NCBI GenBank assembly: GCA_016879935.1 | Contig: JAACJQ010000219.1 | Location: 1-64,000, forward strand | Source of the DNA: Archangiaceae bacterium | GTDB lineage: Bacteria > Myxococcota > Myxococcia > Myxococcales > Myxococcaceae | Length of the DNA stretch: 64,000 bases | Direction: 5' to 3' | Shown: positions 50,577-59,188 of the stretch, piece by piece | Numbering within the stretch: position 1 is the stretch's first letter | Layout of the letters: every line of letters begins with the position of its first letter | Program-made: the position numbers and the translations under genes | Notes under the pieces: generated by a model | Databases searched by the model: none | What the model was told of the DNA's origin: nothing | Seen by the model: only the letters and a program-made list of their open reading frames with translations

Positions 50577-52028
50577 ATGCCTTCCGACGTCGTCGTCGCG
50601 CTGACCGAGCAGACCCGCCGGTACTGCGCCAAAGAGGTGAACGCGCAGGCCATCGACGCGGCTGCGAAGATTCCACGACACGTGCTCGAGGGGCTGGCCG
50701 AGCTGGGCCTCTTCGGCATCACGTTGCCCGAGGCGCACGGCGGCGCGGGCTTGACCCTCTCCGATGCGTGTCACGTCGTCGACGAGCTCGCGCGCTTCGA
50801 CCGCTCCGTCGCGGTGTCGGTGGGCCTGCACCTCGGCCTCGGCACACGCGGTCTCGTGCGGTACGGCTCGGCGGGCCAGCACGTGCAGTGGCTCCCGTCG
50901 CTGGCGACCGGCCAGACCATCGCGGCGTTCTCGACGACCGAACCCGGCGCGGGCAGCGACCTCTCGACGCTGCGCACGGTGGCCACCGAGAAGGGCGAGC
51001 AGCTGAGCGTCACCGGCGAGAAGAGCTACGTCACCAACGGTGCCTTCGCGGGCCTCTTCACGGTGGCGGTCTCGACGCCGGGCCTCGGTGGAGCGCAGCG
51101 CGGCCAGAGCCTCGTGCTCGTCGAACCGAAAGACCGCGGCTTCACCGTGCAGCGCGAGGAGCACAAGCTGGGCCTCAAGGGCTCCTCCACCACGGGGCTG
51201 CTCTTCGAAGACGCGCAGCTGCCGCGCGAACGCCTGCTCGGCGAGCCCGGCCAGGGCGCGCGCATGCTCTCGCACATTCTCTCGTGGGGCCGCACGCTGA
51301 TGTCGGCCGGCTGTTGTGGCGCGGCGGCGTACGCCATCGACAAGGCGACCGAGCACACGACGCAGCGCACGCAGTTCGGCCGGCCCCTCTTCGCGCTCGA
51401 CGTCGTGAAGGAGCGGCTCGCCCGACTCCGCGCGCGTCACTTCGCGATGGAGGCGCTGGTTCAGGCGACGGCGAAGAAGGAGCAGGACGAGGCGCTGGCC
51501 GTGAGCTCGCTCGCAGCGAAGGTCTTCTGCTCCGAAGGCGCCGGCTGGGTCGCCGACGAAGCGGTGCAACTGCACGGCGCCCTGGGCTTCATCGAAGACA
51601 CGGGCCTGGCGCTGGTGCTGCGCGACGTTCGTGTCACACGCATCTTCGAAGGCGCCAACGACGTGCTCCTCACTCACCTCGGCACGAGCGAGCTGGCGCG
51701 GCGGGCGCAAGAAGGCCCGCAGCACTCCATCAACGAGCTCGAGAGCGCCCTGGCCGACTTCGCGCAATCCTTGTCATCGAAATACAAGCTGCGCGTCTTC
51801 CGAGCGCCGCGGCTGTTGCATGCATTGGGCGTCGCCACCGAATGGGTGATGGCGTCGCGCGCCGCGACCGACCGCGCCCACGAGTCTCAGTCGGCCACGC
51901 ACCTCGCGATGGCGCGCCTCATCGAGCAGGAAGCCCGCGTGGTGGTCGCGCAGGCCGCAGCGGTGTCAGTAGATGATTCCCTCTTCCACCAGGTGCTCGG
52001 CCTCGAGCGCCCCGGAGCCACGTCATGA
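50577..52028 (+). CDS. Acyl-CoA (or acyl-ACP) dehydrogenase
   Basis: A protein of 483 residues. Visible family motifs are GITLPEAHGGAGLTLSDA near 50, FSTTEPGAGSDLS near 125, YVTNGAFAG near 155, a RTQFGRPL segment near 263, and IFEGANDVLLTHLG near 357, which carries the catalytic-base position Glu. The extension beyond residue 380 is larger than in short-chain members. FAD-dependent alpha,beta-desaturation of an acyl thioester is expected. Beside an ACP and FAAL, the substrate is probably ACP-bound, as in several specialised-metabolite pathways. It overlaps the next start by ATGA. Confidence 0.9.
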   Translation: MPSDVVVALTEQTRRYCAKEVNAQAIDAAAKIPRHVLEGLAELGLFGITLPEAHGGAGLTLSDACHVVDELARFDRSVAVSVGLHLGLGTRGLVRYGSAGQHVQWLPSLATGQTIAAFSTTEPGAGSDLSTLRTVATEKGEQLSVTGEKSYVTNGAFAGLFTVAVSTPGLGGAQRGQSLVLVEPKDRGFTVQREEHKLGLKGSSTTGLLFEDAQLPRERLLGEPGQGARMLSHILSWGRTLMSAGCCGAAAYAIDKATEHTTQRTQFGRPLFALDVVKERLARLRARHFAMEALVQATAKKEQDEALAVSSLAAKVFCSEGAGWVADEAVQLHGALGFIEDTGLALVLRDVRVTRIFEGANDVLLTHLGTSELARRAQEGPQHSINELESALADFAQSLSSKYKLRVFRAPRLLHALGVATEWVMASRAATDRAHESQSATHLAMARLIEQEARVVVAQAAAVSVDDSLFHQVLGLERPGATS

Positions 52029-53314
52029 AGGTGTTGTTCGTCTACCCGCGCTTCCAGCGCCACGCCCAGGCCCACCCCGAGCTGCTCGAGTACGTGCCGA
52101 TGAACGAGTACCTCGGCTCCCCGTCGCTGGGCATCGCCGCGCTCGCCGCCATTCTGCCGCCGCACTGGGAGATGGAGTTCCGCGACGACCGCCTGCAAGA
52201 CGCCGCGCGCCCCACCGACGCCGACCTCGTCGCGTTGTCGTTCTTCACGGCCGCGGCGTCTCGTGGCCTCGAGCTGGCCGACTACTTCCGCACGCAGGGC
52301 AAGCCGACGGTGGCGGGCGGGCTCTTCACCACTGCGATGCCCGAGGTGGTGATGCAGCACGCCGACGCGGTGGTGGTCGGCGAAGGTGAAGGCGCCTGGC
52401 TGCAGCTGCTGAAGGACTTCGAGGCCGGCGGGCTCCAGCGCCGCTACGAGCGCGTGCCGGTCGATTTGACCGCGCTCCCGCCGCCGAAGGTCTCGCTGTA
52501 CATCGATGGAGAAGGCCCTGCCTTTCACCCCGACGACTACCCGGTACAGCTCTCGCGTGGCTGCCCGCTGAATTGCCACTCGTGCATTCTGCCGGTGTCG
52601 ATGACGAAGCAGCTGCGTGAGTTCACGCTCTCGCAGGTCGTCACACAGCTCGAGCAGCTCGGCTCGAAGGGCAAACGCGCCTGCCTCACGGAAGACACCT
52701 CGTGGCTGCCCGGCAAGGGCAACCGGTTGCTCGAGTCGCTCTTCGACCACCTCATCGCCGAGGGGAAAGAAGCGACCGTCAGCTACGTGGGCATCTCGAT
52801 GCCGATGATTCTGGCGACGCCGCTGGCGCTCCTGAAGAAGGCGCGGCGCGCGGGCGTGAAGATGTTCTACCTCGTCGGCGGCTTCGACCCGGTGACGATG
52901 AAGGCCTTCACCGGCAGAGACCCGGTGCAGCTCGACCGCGCGTACAAGGCCATCGCGAAGTGCTTCGAGGCCGACATCGAGCCGTACACCTCGTTCCTCT
53001 TCGGGCAGGACGACGACGACGTGGGCACCGTCGACCGCATGCTCGAGTTCGCGAAGAAGTCGGGCATTCGAAAGGCCGAGTTCGCCATCTTCACGCCCTA
53101 CCCCGGCACGCCCAGCTTCAAGCGGCTCGAGGCCGAGGGCCGAATCCTCACGAGGGAGTGGCGCAAGTACAACGACGCGAACTGCGTCTACCAGCCGAAG
53201 CAGATGACGCCCGAGCAGGTGACGCAGGGCTACCTGCGGCTGTGGCGCGAGTTCTACGCCGACAAGGGCTACTTCCAGGACCGCTGCCACGACGAGCGAA
53301 CGATTCAGTTCTGA
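52025..53314 (+). CDS. B12-binding domain radical SAM enzyme
   Basis: A protein of 429 residues. The N-terminal 130 residues have the Rossmann-like cobalamin-binding pattern (MKVLFVYPRF, SPSLGIAALAAIL, VALSFFTAAASRG, VAGGLFTTAMPEVV), without the DxHxxG motif, as usual in this class. The radical SAM cluster is CPLNCHSC (C180, C184, C187). The C-terminal part has FTPYPGTPSFKRLEAEGRI, common in the class. Members perform methylation at inert carbons, ring contractions or cyclisations. Its position after an acyl-ACP dehydrogenase suggests action on the acyl chain, which is inference. Confidence 0.88.
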   Translation: MKVLFVYPRFQRHAQAHPELLEYVPMNEYLGSPSLGIAALAAILPPHWEMEFRDDRLQDAARPTDADLVALSFFTAAASRGLELADYFRTQGKPTVAGGLFTTAMPEVVMQHADAVVVGEGEGAWLQLLKDFEAGGLQRRYERVPVDLTALPPPKVSLYIDGEGPAFHPDDYPVQLSRGCPLNCHSCILPVSMTKQLREFTLSQVVTQLEQLGSKGKRACLTEDTSWLPGKGNRLLESLFDHLIAEGKEATVSYVGISMPMILATPLALLKKARRAGVKMFYLVGGFDPVTMKAFTGRDPVQLDRAYKAIAKCFEADIEPYTSFLFGQDDDDVGTVDRMLEFAKKSGIRKAEFAIFTPYPGTPSFKRLEAEGRILTREWRKYNDANCVYQPKQMTPEQVTQGYLRLWREFYADKGYFQDRCHDERTIQF

Positions 53315-53332
53315 AGAACGAGGGGGGCTGCC

Positions 53333-54424
53333 GTGCACGTCGTCGTCATCGGCGCAGGCATCGCAGGGTTGTCGACGGCGCTCGGGCTCGCGCGCGCGGG
53401 CGTTCGGGTGACGGTGCTCGAGCGCGGTGACACGGTGTTCTCGGGAGCCTCGGGGCTGAACGCAGCCATCTACCGCCCCCTCGAAGACGACGCGGTGATG
53501 ACGTCGTTCGCGCAGCGCAACGCGCGCCTGCTCGACGAGCTGCTGGGGCACCGCACGGCCTGGCTCGACGCGCGAGGGCTGGTGCTCGCGGGAGACACGA
53601 AGGTGGTGCGGCGGCTGGCGGCCGAGGCAGCCAGGGCCGGGCTCGTGGCGCAGCCCTGGGCCACCGTCGGCGAGCGGGTGGAGGTGCTCGACGGCGGCTC
53701 GGCAGAGGCGGGGCTGTGGCTCGCGGCGGGCGGCGTGATGGACCTGCATCGCATCGCACGGGCGCTCGAGCTCGCCTGCCGGAAGCTGGGTGTCGAGTTC
53801 CGCTTCGGTGTCGAGGTGACGGGGCTCTCGTCGTTCCGTGGCGCGCGGTGGGCGCTGACGACGAAGGGCGCTCCCGAGCAGCTCGGCGACGCCGTGGTGC
53901 TCGCCGCGGGTGCGCAGGCAGGCAGGCTCGCCGCGATGGCGGGCTCGAAGGTCGGAGTGACGTCGTACCGAAGAACGCTGGCGTTGCTCGAGCCAGCCAG
54001 CCGCCTTCACGTGCGCCAGGTCGTCTGGGACGTCTCGACGCAGGTCTACCTGCGCGAGGAGTCAGGCGGCGTGCTCGCCTCACCGTGTGAAGAAGTGGCC
54101 ACCGAGCCGAACGTGACGCCCACGGTCGACCAGCACGCGCTCGCGATGCTGGCCGAGAAGCTGGCCGTCGTGACGCCCGCGCTCGCCAACGCCGGCGTTC
54201 GACGTGCCTGGGCTGGCCTGCGCACGTTCTCGTTCGACCGGCTGCCCCTCATCGGCGCCGACCCGCAGGTGGCAGGGTTGTACTGGTGTACAGGGTTTGG
54301 TGGCGCGGGCATGACGACGGGCCTCGCGCTCGGCGCTGCCGCAGCCAGGGCCGTGCTCGGTGGCAGAACGTCGAAGGCGATTGCCGCGCGGACGGCTCCG
54401 CTGACGGCTGCACGACTCGCCTGA
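53333..54424 (+). CDS. FAD-dependent oxidoreductase, D-amino-acid/glycine-oxidase type
   Basis: A protein of 363 residues from a GTG 18 bp after the radical SAM gene, with AGGGGG-type RBS upstream. The dinucleotide-binding motif is VVIGAGIAGLSTALGLARAG at 4-23 and the C-terminal FAD contact is TGFGGAGMTTGLALG near 328. The DAO-family segments GLRTFSFDRLPLIG and YRPLEDD are also visible. It would oxidise an amine or a secondary alcohol. As the last gene of the FAAL run it is the likely final or tailoring step. Confidence 0.88.
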   Translation: MHVVVIGAGIAGLSTALGLARAGVRVTVLERGDTVFSGASGLNAAIYRPLEDDAVMTSFAQRNARLLDELLGHRTAWLDARGLVLAGDTKVVRRLAAEAARAGLVAQPWATVGERVEVLDGGSAEAGLWLAAGGVMDLHRIARALELACRKLGVEFRFGVEVTGLSSFRGARWALTTKGAPEQLGDAVVLAAGAQAGRLAAMAGSKVGVTSYRRTLALLEPASRLHVRQVVWDVSTQVYLREESGGVLASPCEEVATEPNVTPTVDQHALAMLAEKLAVVTPALANAGVRRAWAGLRTFSFDRLPLIGADPQVAGLYWCTGFGGAGMTTGLALGAAAARAVLGGRTSKAIAARTAPLTAARLA

Positions 54425-54455
54425 CAGACCGAGCCACATTGCCTACACAGCGGCC

Positions 54456-54806
54456 ATGAAGTTCTTCGGAGCGACGCTGGTCTTCATCGCCGAGCTCGGC
54501 ATGCTCGCGGGCCTCGGTCGTTGGGCGTGGTCGCGCGCTCCGGGCCTTTGGGGAGGGCTGCTGGCCCTCGGGGTGTGTCTCGTCGTCGGGGCAGTCTGGG
54601 GCGTCTTTCTGTCTCCGAAAGCGCGCTGGCCGATTCGCTCGTTCGCGCTGACGACCACGCTTCGACTGGCGCTGTTGCTGGGTGGAGCCGCGGCGGCCTG
54701 GTTCGCTCAGGTCGAGTGGCTGGGCGTCGCGACGGCGCTCCTGGCGACGGTGGGCACGGCGCTGGCTGGCCGCACCGCGACGGAGCGAGCGCCGGGCGTG
54801 GGCTGA
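54456..54806 (+). CDS. YrdB/DUF2568-like membrane protein
   Basis: A protein of 116 residues with four hydrophobic helices. The family-type phrases are VFIAELGMLAGLGRWAW near the start, then GAVWGVFLSPKARWPI near 47-62. YrdB proteins are of unknown function. It follows the FAAL run by 31 bp on the same strand, so it may or may not belong to that unit. Confidence 0.75.
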   Translation: MKFFGATLVFIAELGMLAGLGRWAWSRAPGLWGGLLALGVCLVVGAVWGVFLSPKARWPIRSFALTTTLRLALLLGGAAAAWFAQVEWLGVATALLATVGTALAGRTATERAPGVG

Positions 54807-54890
54807 TCGCCTTCGACGCAAAATCGCGCCGCGAGCTTCCGTCGGGAAGACGAGGACTCACTCCTCACTCATTCCCCAAAGGACCCCCTC

Positions 54891-56003
54891 ATGAAGCGCG
54901 TGTTGTCGTCTCTCGTCATTCTCGTCGGCTTGCAGGCGTGTGTGCTCCGCCTGCCTGGCATCTCCATCGGCACCCAGGGGGTCTCGACCCCGTCGTCCAC
55001 CGGCCGCTCGAGCGTCGCCAGCACCGGCTCGACGTCGAGCAGCAGCCAGGGCTCGAGCTCGTCGAGCGCGCCCGCGGCCAGGCCCAACTCCATCTGGGCC
55101 ACCAGCTCGGACGAGGCGTTCGCGGCCATGCTCGCGCCGGAGTACCTGGGCACGCTGCACGAAATCACCGCGCTCGAGAAGAAGCCGGCCGGCACCGTCG
55201 CCGTCGGGAAGATGGGCTTCGAGCCCGGCGACGTGAGCGAAGTGGAGCGCCGTGAAGAGGCGCTGCGGTGGAAGAAGTTCCCCGGCTCGAACGACCTCGA
55301 CGTCGCGGTGTGCAAGGCCGTCTTCGTCGAGCACGACGGGCTGCCCGAGACCGACGAAGACGTGAAGCGCCTGTGCAAGGACGGCCGCTTCGCCGGCTCC
55401 GAAGCGCTCGTCTACTGGGCGAAGGGCTACGTGAAGTTCGAGATGCTCGTCGAGCAGGTGAAAGACGCGGCCAAGGCGAAGGCGCTGCGCACCGAGTTCG
55501 CGCGCCGGGCCGGCTGGAAGCGTGAGGGCTTTCGCGTGCACGACTCGTCGCGCTGGGCCTCGCGCCTCGTCGAGGTGCCGATGACGGAGTGGACGTACCG
55601 CACGCTGCGCTTCGCCAGCACCTACGCGAAGAAGCACGGCCTCGACGCTGCGGTGCTGGCCGACCTCGACAAGGCGATGGCCTCGGTCGCTCGCACCGAG
55701 TGCGTCATGCGCCCCGGCATCTTCGTGAAGCAGTACGAGGGCGGTTCGACCTACGGCGCGCCGTACTTCGACTACCCCGACTACCGTGAAGCGACCGTCG
55801 TCGACTGCAAGAAGGTGAAGGGCCTCGTGACGGCCGCGGGCGACAAGAAGGCGCTGCCCGACCTCAAGCCCATCGTCGGCACCAAGTGGCTGGCGGTGCA
55901 GCCCAAGGGGGGGTGGAAGGTGAACCGCAACGACCTCGGCGTCATCTTGAACCAGTGGCAAGACGCCGACGCGTACTGGGAGCGTGAAGTCGCCTACCGC
56001 TGA
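54891..56003 (+). CDS. Hypothetical lipoprotein
   Basis: A protein of 370 residues with a clean RBS-like region and lipobox VGLQAC (C17). A Ser-rich linker spans about 35-65. The folded part has IWATSSDEAFAAMLAPEYLG near 67, many Lys and Trp residues, and ends NQWQDADAYWEREVAYR. Cysteines are few (VCKAVF, RLCKDG, ECVMRPG, VDCKKV) and may pair. No family is recognised. A strong hairpin lies 25 bp after the stop. Confidence 0.75.
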   Translation: MKRVLSSLVILVGLQACVLRLPGISIGTQGVSTPSSTGRSSVASTGSTSSSSQGSSSSSAPAARPNSIWATSSDEAFAAMLAPEYLGTLHEITALEKKPAGTVAVGKMGFEPGDVSEVERREEALRWKKFPGSNDLDVAVCKAVFVEHDGLPETDEDVKRLCKDGRFAGSEALVYWAKGYVKFEMLVEQVKDAAKAKALRTEFARRAGWKREGFRVHDSSRWASRLVEVPMTEWTYRTLRFASTYAKKHGLDAAVLADLDKAMASVARTECVMRPGIFVKQYEGGSTYGAPYFDYPDYREATVVDCKKVKGLVTAAGDKKALPDLKPIVGTKWLAVQPKGGWKVNRNDLGVILNQWQDADAYWEREVAYR

Positions 56004-56027
56004 AGAACCCTCAGCGTGGTGCAGACC

Positions 56028-56062
56028 TTCGCGGGCGGCGTGGAGCACACGTCGCCCGCGAA
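56028..56062 (+). terminator. Strong hairpin after the 54891-56003 lipoprotein gene
   Basis: A 13-bp stem (TTCGCGGGCGGCG pairing with CGTCGCCCGCGAA, one G-T pair) encloses a 9-nt loop and starts 25 bp after the stop. It is followed by AAACGTTT, without a T-run, so termination would be non-classical. It separates this gene from the convergent PATAN-TPR gene. Confidence 0.55.
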
Positions 56063-56110
56063 ACGTTTGAAGCCGACGCGCCGTGCACGCTGCGGAAGAC
56101 GACCACGGTG

Positions 56111-57643
56111 TCAGCGCCCTCTCGTCGACTTCATCGCGTGCTGGAGCGCCTCGACGTACTTCGGGTTCTTCGGCGCCAGCTTCACGGCCTGACGGAAGGC
56201 CGCTTCGGCGTCGGCCGAGCGCCCCAGCACCATCGCCAGGTCGCCCCGCCACACGTGGGCCTCTTCACACGTCGGCTCCTGCTCGCAGGCGCGGCCCAGC
56301 AACTCGAGACACGCCTCGGCACCGCTCGGCTCAGACTGGTACTTCGCCCACGCCAGCCACGCGAGGAAGCGCCCACGCGGCTCGATGTCGAGCGCGTACT
56401 GGAAGTGCTCGATGGCGGAGCGTGTGTTGCCCGCCGCGAGCCGCCGGCGCCCTTCGTCGAACTGCGACTGTGCATCGAGCAGGTGGGTGCGAATCTTCAC
56501 CGCCTCGGCCGCGGCCTTCTGCTTCAGCGCAGCCGGCGTCTTCGAGTCTCGCGCGGCCCGCCGGTCGCGGTGCTGCTGCCACGTCTCGGGCTCGCTCAGC
56601 GCACCGAAGGCCTTCGCGTAGGCCAGCTGCAGCGCCTCGGCGCGCGTCCTCGCCTCCACGCTCTTGAAGCGCACCGGGGCCAGCGCGTTCGCCTTCGTCA
56701 GAAACGCGCGCTGCAACGCCACGCCCTGCGTGTCGACGTCGACGCCGAGCACCTCGAAGGCGTCTCTGCTGCGAAACGAGAGGAACTCCGAGACGAGCAG
56801 GTTCTGAGCGGCCTCGTCATCGTCGAGAAACGGCAGGCCGTCGCTCGTCTTCGAGGTCGCCACTGGCTCCAGCTGCGGCACGGGCGTCGGGCGTGAGCGC
56901 ACGGGCATGGCAGCGATGGCTTCGGCGGTGTCGATGAACTCGAGCAACCGCAGGGCGTAGAGCCGGCGGTGCACCTCTTCCACTGTGAGGCCCGGCAGGG
57001 CACACAGCTCGGCCACCGTCGCTTTGCGCTTGATGGCCTGCAGCAGCCGGGTCTCCTTCGCCGACAGCTTGAGCTCGTCCTGCACGCTCGGCGCGTCGGG
57101 GAGCATGCCGAACACCGCGGTCGGCGGCGTGGCGAGCTGGGCCTCGAGCGCGCTCACCGGCAGGTGCTGGCAGCCCGTGAAGATGAGCTGCATCGGGTTG
57201 ATGCGCACCGGCGCTTCCTGGTCTTCGGCGGGCGAGAGCTTCCATGTCGCGTCGCTCCAGCGAAACGCGTCGAGCAGGCTGCGGCCCAGCGTCGCCTGCA
57301 GGTGCTTGAAGAGGTCGAAGGCCGACAGCAGCTGCTTCTCGAGCAGCCACGCCTGCAACGACTTGCCTGCAGCCGCACTCTCGCCCAGCGCCGCGTGGTG
57401 CTGCGCCTCGGTGAGCTTGCCCTTCTCGACGAGCGAGGGCCCGAGCGTCTCGTGCAGCAGGTTCGACTCGCAGCCGACCGGCACGCCGCCTTCGAAAAAC
57501 ACCCGCTTCTCGAGGTTGCGCAGCTTCAGCTCGAGGGTGGCGTGGCGCTCCTCGACGAGCAGCGCGTGCAGCAGCAACGGGAGGGGCGTCTCGAGGAGCG
57601 TGCCGGACTTCTGGCGGAGCACCTCACGGCGAGCGGGGAACAT
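56111..57643 (-). CDS. PATAN (DUF4388) domain protein with degenerate J-like region and TPR tail
   Basis: A protein of 510 residues. The PATAN/DUF4388 domain spans about 14-110 (LPLLLHALLVEERHATLEL, VFFEGGVPVGCESNLLHETL). The middle is helical with LTVEEVHRRLYALRLLEFID near 225. Near 290-350 a J-domain-like stretch begins AFEVLGVDVDTQGVALQRAF but lacks the HPD motif (LAPVRF is at that place), so Hsp70 stimulation is unlikely. TPR helices follow at about 405-500 (AIEHFQYALDIEPRGRFLAW, AEAAFRQAVKLAPKNPKYVE). Myxobacteria carry many such proteins in gliding and signalling systems. Confidence 0.8.
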   Translation of the reverse strand: MFPARREVLRQKSGTLLETPLPLLLHALLVEERHATLELKLRNLEKRVFFEGGVPVGCESNLLHETLGPSLVEKGKLTEAQHHAALGESAAAGKSLQAWLLEKQLLSAFDLFKHLQATLGRSLLDAFRWSDATWKLSPAEDQEAPVRINPMQLIFTGCQHLPVSALEAQLATPPTAVFGMLPDAPSVQDELKLSAKETRLLQAIKRKATVAELCALPGLTVEEVHRRLYALRLLEFIDTAEAIAAMPVRSRPTPVPQLEPVATSKTSDGLPFLDDDEAAQNLLVSEFLSFRSRDAFEVLGVDVDTQGVALQRAFLTKANALAPVRFKSVEARTRAEALQLAYAKAFGALSEPETWQQHRDRRAARDSKTPAALKQKAAAEAVKIRTHLLDAQSQFDEGRRRLAAGNTRSAIEHFQYALDIEPRGRFLAWLAWAKYQSEPSGAEACLELLGRACEQEPTCEEAHVWRGDLAMVLGRSADAEAAFRQAVKLAPKNPKYVEALQHAMKSTRGR

Positions 57644-57661
57644 GCGGGCCCGCTGACCAAA

Positions 57662-57674
57662 ACCTGAAACAGGT
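57662..57674. promoter_or_regulatory. Small palindrome upstream of the PATAN gene
   Basis: ACCTG-AAA-CAGGT sits 18 bp upstream of the PATAN-gene start and 21 bp after the FNR-gene end, and is flanked by a partly overlapping CTGACC/GGTCAG repeat. It could be an operator or a weak transcript end. Confidence 0.3.
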
Positions 57675-57694
57675 CAGGGGTCGAGCAAGCGGTG

Positions 57695-58414
57695 CTACTC
57701 GCTCTTCGGCTCGGCAGGCTTCGAGCGCTTGCGCGGGGCTGGCGCGGTCGGCACGTGCGGCGGTGAAGCGATGGCCTCGAGGCGCACGCGGTCGTTGACG
57801 GTGATGTGGCGGCCCACGGTGATGATGCCGTCTTTCGTGAGCGCGCCCAGACAGCGCGACATCGTCTCGGGGCGAATGCCCAGCATCGACGCCACGTGCC
57901 GCTTCGAGAACGGGCCGCGCTGGCCGCTGGCGACGACCTCGGAGTGCTCGAGGATGAAGCGCGCGACTCGCGACAGCGCAGTGCCAGAGCGGCCGGACGA
58001 CTCCTCGCTGCGGCGGTCGAGCTCTTCGAGGAGCAGCGGCACCATCGCGGCGGTCAGCTCGGCGTACTGCGGCGTGCCTCCATCGGTGCCCATCTGCACG
58101 CGCAACATCACCGGGTCGGCGGAGCACAACGACGCGTCAGTCACCACCTCGGCACGCGCGCGCGCTGGTTTGCCCTGAATCGCTTCGATGCCGAGCAACG
58201 AGCGCGGCCCACGAACGCCGTTCCACCAGTGCCCACCTTCGGCGTCGGTGGCGGTCAACGCGACGGTGCCGCTCTGCACGAACATCACCTCGGGAGGCAC
58301 TTCTCCCTGCTCCCACAGGCGTTCGCCTGCGCGAACCTTGCGGGGAACGAAGGCACATCTGCCCCCGGCATGCAGGGGACAGGAGGCGCACGAATCGACC
58401 GGTTTCTCGAACAT
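57695..58414 (-). CDS. Crp/Fnr-family regulator with FNR-like cysteines
   Basis: A protein of 239 residues from the ATG at 58414; longer upstream frames lack regulator sequence. Cysteines occur at C9, C12 and C20 (CASCPLHAGGRC) and at C97 (ASLCSADP). This is close to the FNR arrangement of an N-terminal trio plus one internal Cys that holds an oxygen-sensitive [4Fe-4S] cluster. The cyclic-nucleotide-like barrel spans about 25-130. The helix-turn-helix is FSKRHVASMLGIRPETMSRC near 185. It probably senses oxygen or nitric oxide. Target promoters are not identified. Confidence 0.88.
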   Translation of the reverse strand: MFEKPVDSCASCPLHAGGRCAFVPRKVRAGERLWEQGEVPPEVMFVQSGTVALTATDAEGGHWWNGVRGPRSLLGIEAIQGKPARARAEVVTDASLCSADPVMLRVQMGTDGGTPQYAELTAAMVPLLLEELDRRSEESSGRSGTALSRVARFILEHSEVVASGQRGPFSKRHVASMLGIRPETMSRCLGALTKDGIITVGRHITVNDRVRLEAIASPPHVPTAPAPRKRSKPAEPKSE

Positions 58415-58704
58415 GATGTTGATCAGTTCACTCCTCGTGCCAGCCAGTGCGCTCCGGGCGCTGCGTTGCGCTCGGTCAAGCCATGGCCTGCTTCGTCGTG
58501 AGCAGCCCTCGATTCGGCGCACACCATCGAAAACTTGTGGTGACAGCGGCCTGATCAGCACGAGCCGCCACGAGAGGAGCGCTGATGCGCAGGCGACCTC
58601 CCATCGCCCACCATGAGCGCCGGTTGCAATCCTTGCGTTCGTGGACCAGGTGATGCGCGAAGCGCGCGCTCGCGACGGCGGGCGTGCTGGGGTTCAACGC
58701 TGCC
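58415..58704. other. Intergenic region of about 290 bp upstream of the FNR gene
   Basis: No gene with a convincing start was found. It holds TTGATCAG at 58420 and CTGATCAG at 58551, but no TTGAT-N4-ATCAA FNR box. It must contain the FNR-gene promoter (minus) and that of the 58705 gene (plus). Confidence 0.5.
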
Positions 58705-59187
58705 ATGTTCGTCGACCATCAGGGCAAGGCGCTGACGTTCAAAGTGACGGTGCGTGGCGAGCGCGTCGACGCGTGGTTCCTTTCGGTCGCGAAGGCCGTC
58801 GGCATCACCAGCGCCCCCGATGAAGCGGGCGAGCTGTTGATGCTGCCCCTCTCGTTGGGCGACGTGAAGGGCTGGCAGGTCGAGTTCCACTTCTACGCGA
58901 CGACTTCGAGCTTCCCAGGCGCACGGCTGCTGACTCTCAAGAGCGCCGACGCCGTGGTCGAACTGTTCGACGGCGTGAGCGCACCAGCGCGAGCGGCGCG
59001 CGTGGCCTCGCTGAGGCAGGACCTCGGCACCTTCGGGTGCGACGCCGAGACGTTCCCGCGCTTCGCGGCCTCAGCCGAGCCGGTCGCCGGGTTCGACCAC
59101 TCCGACCCCGCGGAAGGCCCGATGGCGCTCGTGAAGAAGGTCAGCCGGCGGTTGCTCACCGACGCGCGCGAGCAGCTCGGCTCGTGA
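58705..59187 (+). CDS. Hypothetical cytosolic protein
   Basis: A protein of 160 residues if started at the ATG at 58705; a GTG at 58684 is in frame. It is beta-rich in the first half (KALTFKVTVRGERVDAWF) and has LLTLKSADAVVELFDG near 72. Conserved-looking residues are not assignable to a family. It is convergent with the YtkA-like lipoprotein gene, 1 bp away. Confidence 0.6.
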   Translation: MFVDHQGKALTFKVTVRGERVDAWFLSVAKAVGITSAPDEAGELLMLPLSLGDVKGWQVEFHFYATTSSFPGARLLTLKSADAVVELFDGVSAPARAARVASLRQDLGTFGCDAETFPRFAASAEPVAGFDHSDPAEGPMALVKKVSRRLLTDAREQLGS

Positions 59188-59188
59188 C

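Noticed and set aside
51887-54010. Open frame of 707 codons on the minus strand
   Set aside because: It is antisense to the radical SAM and FAD oxidoreductase genes, which carry clear motifs.
58415-58704. FNR box upstream of the FNR gene
   Set aside because: Only TTGATCAG is present; the second half ATCAA at the right spacing is missing.
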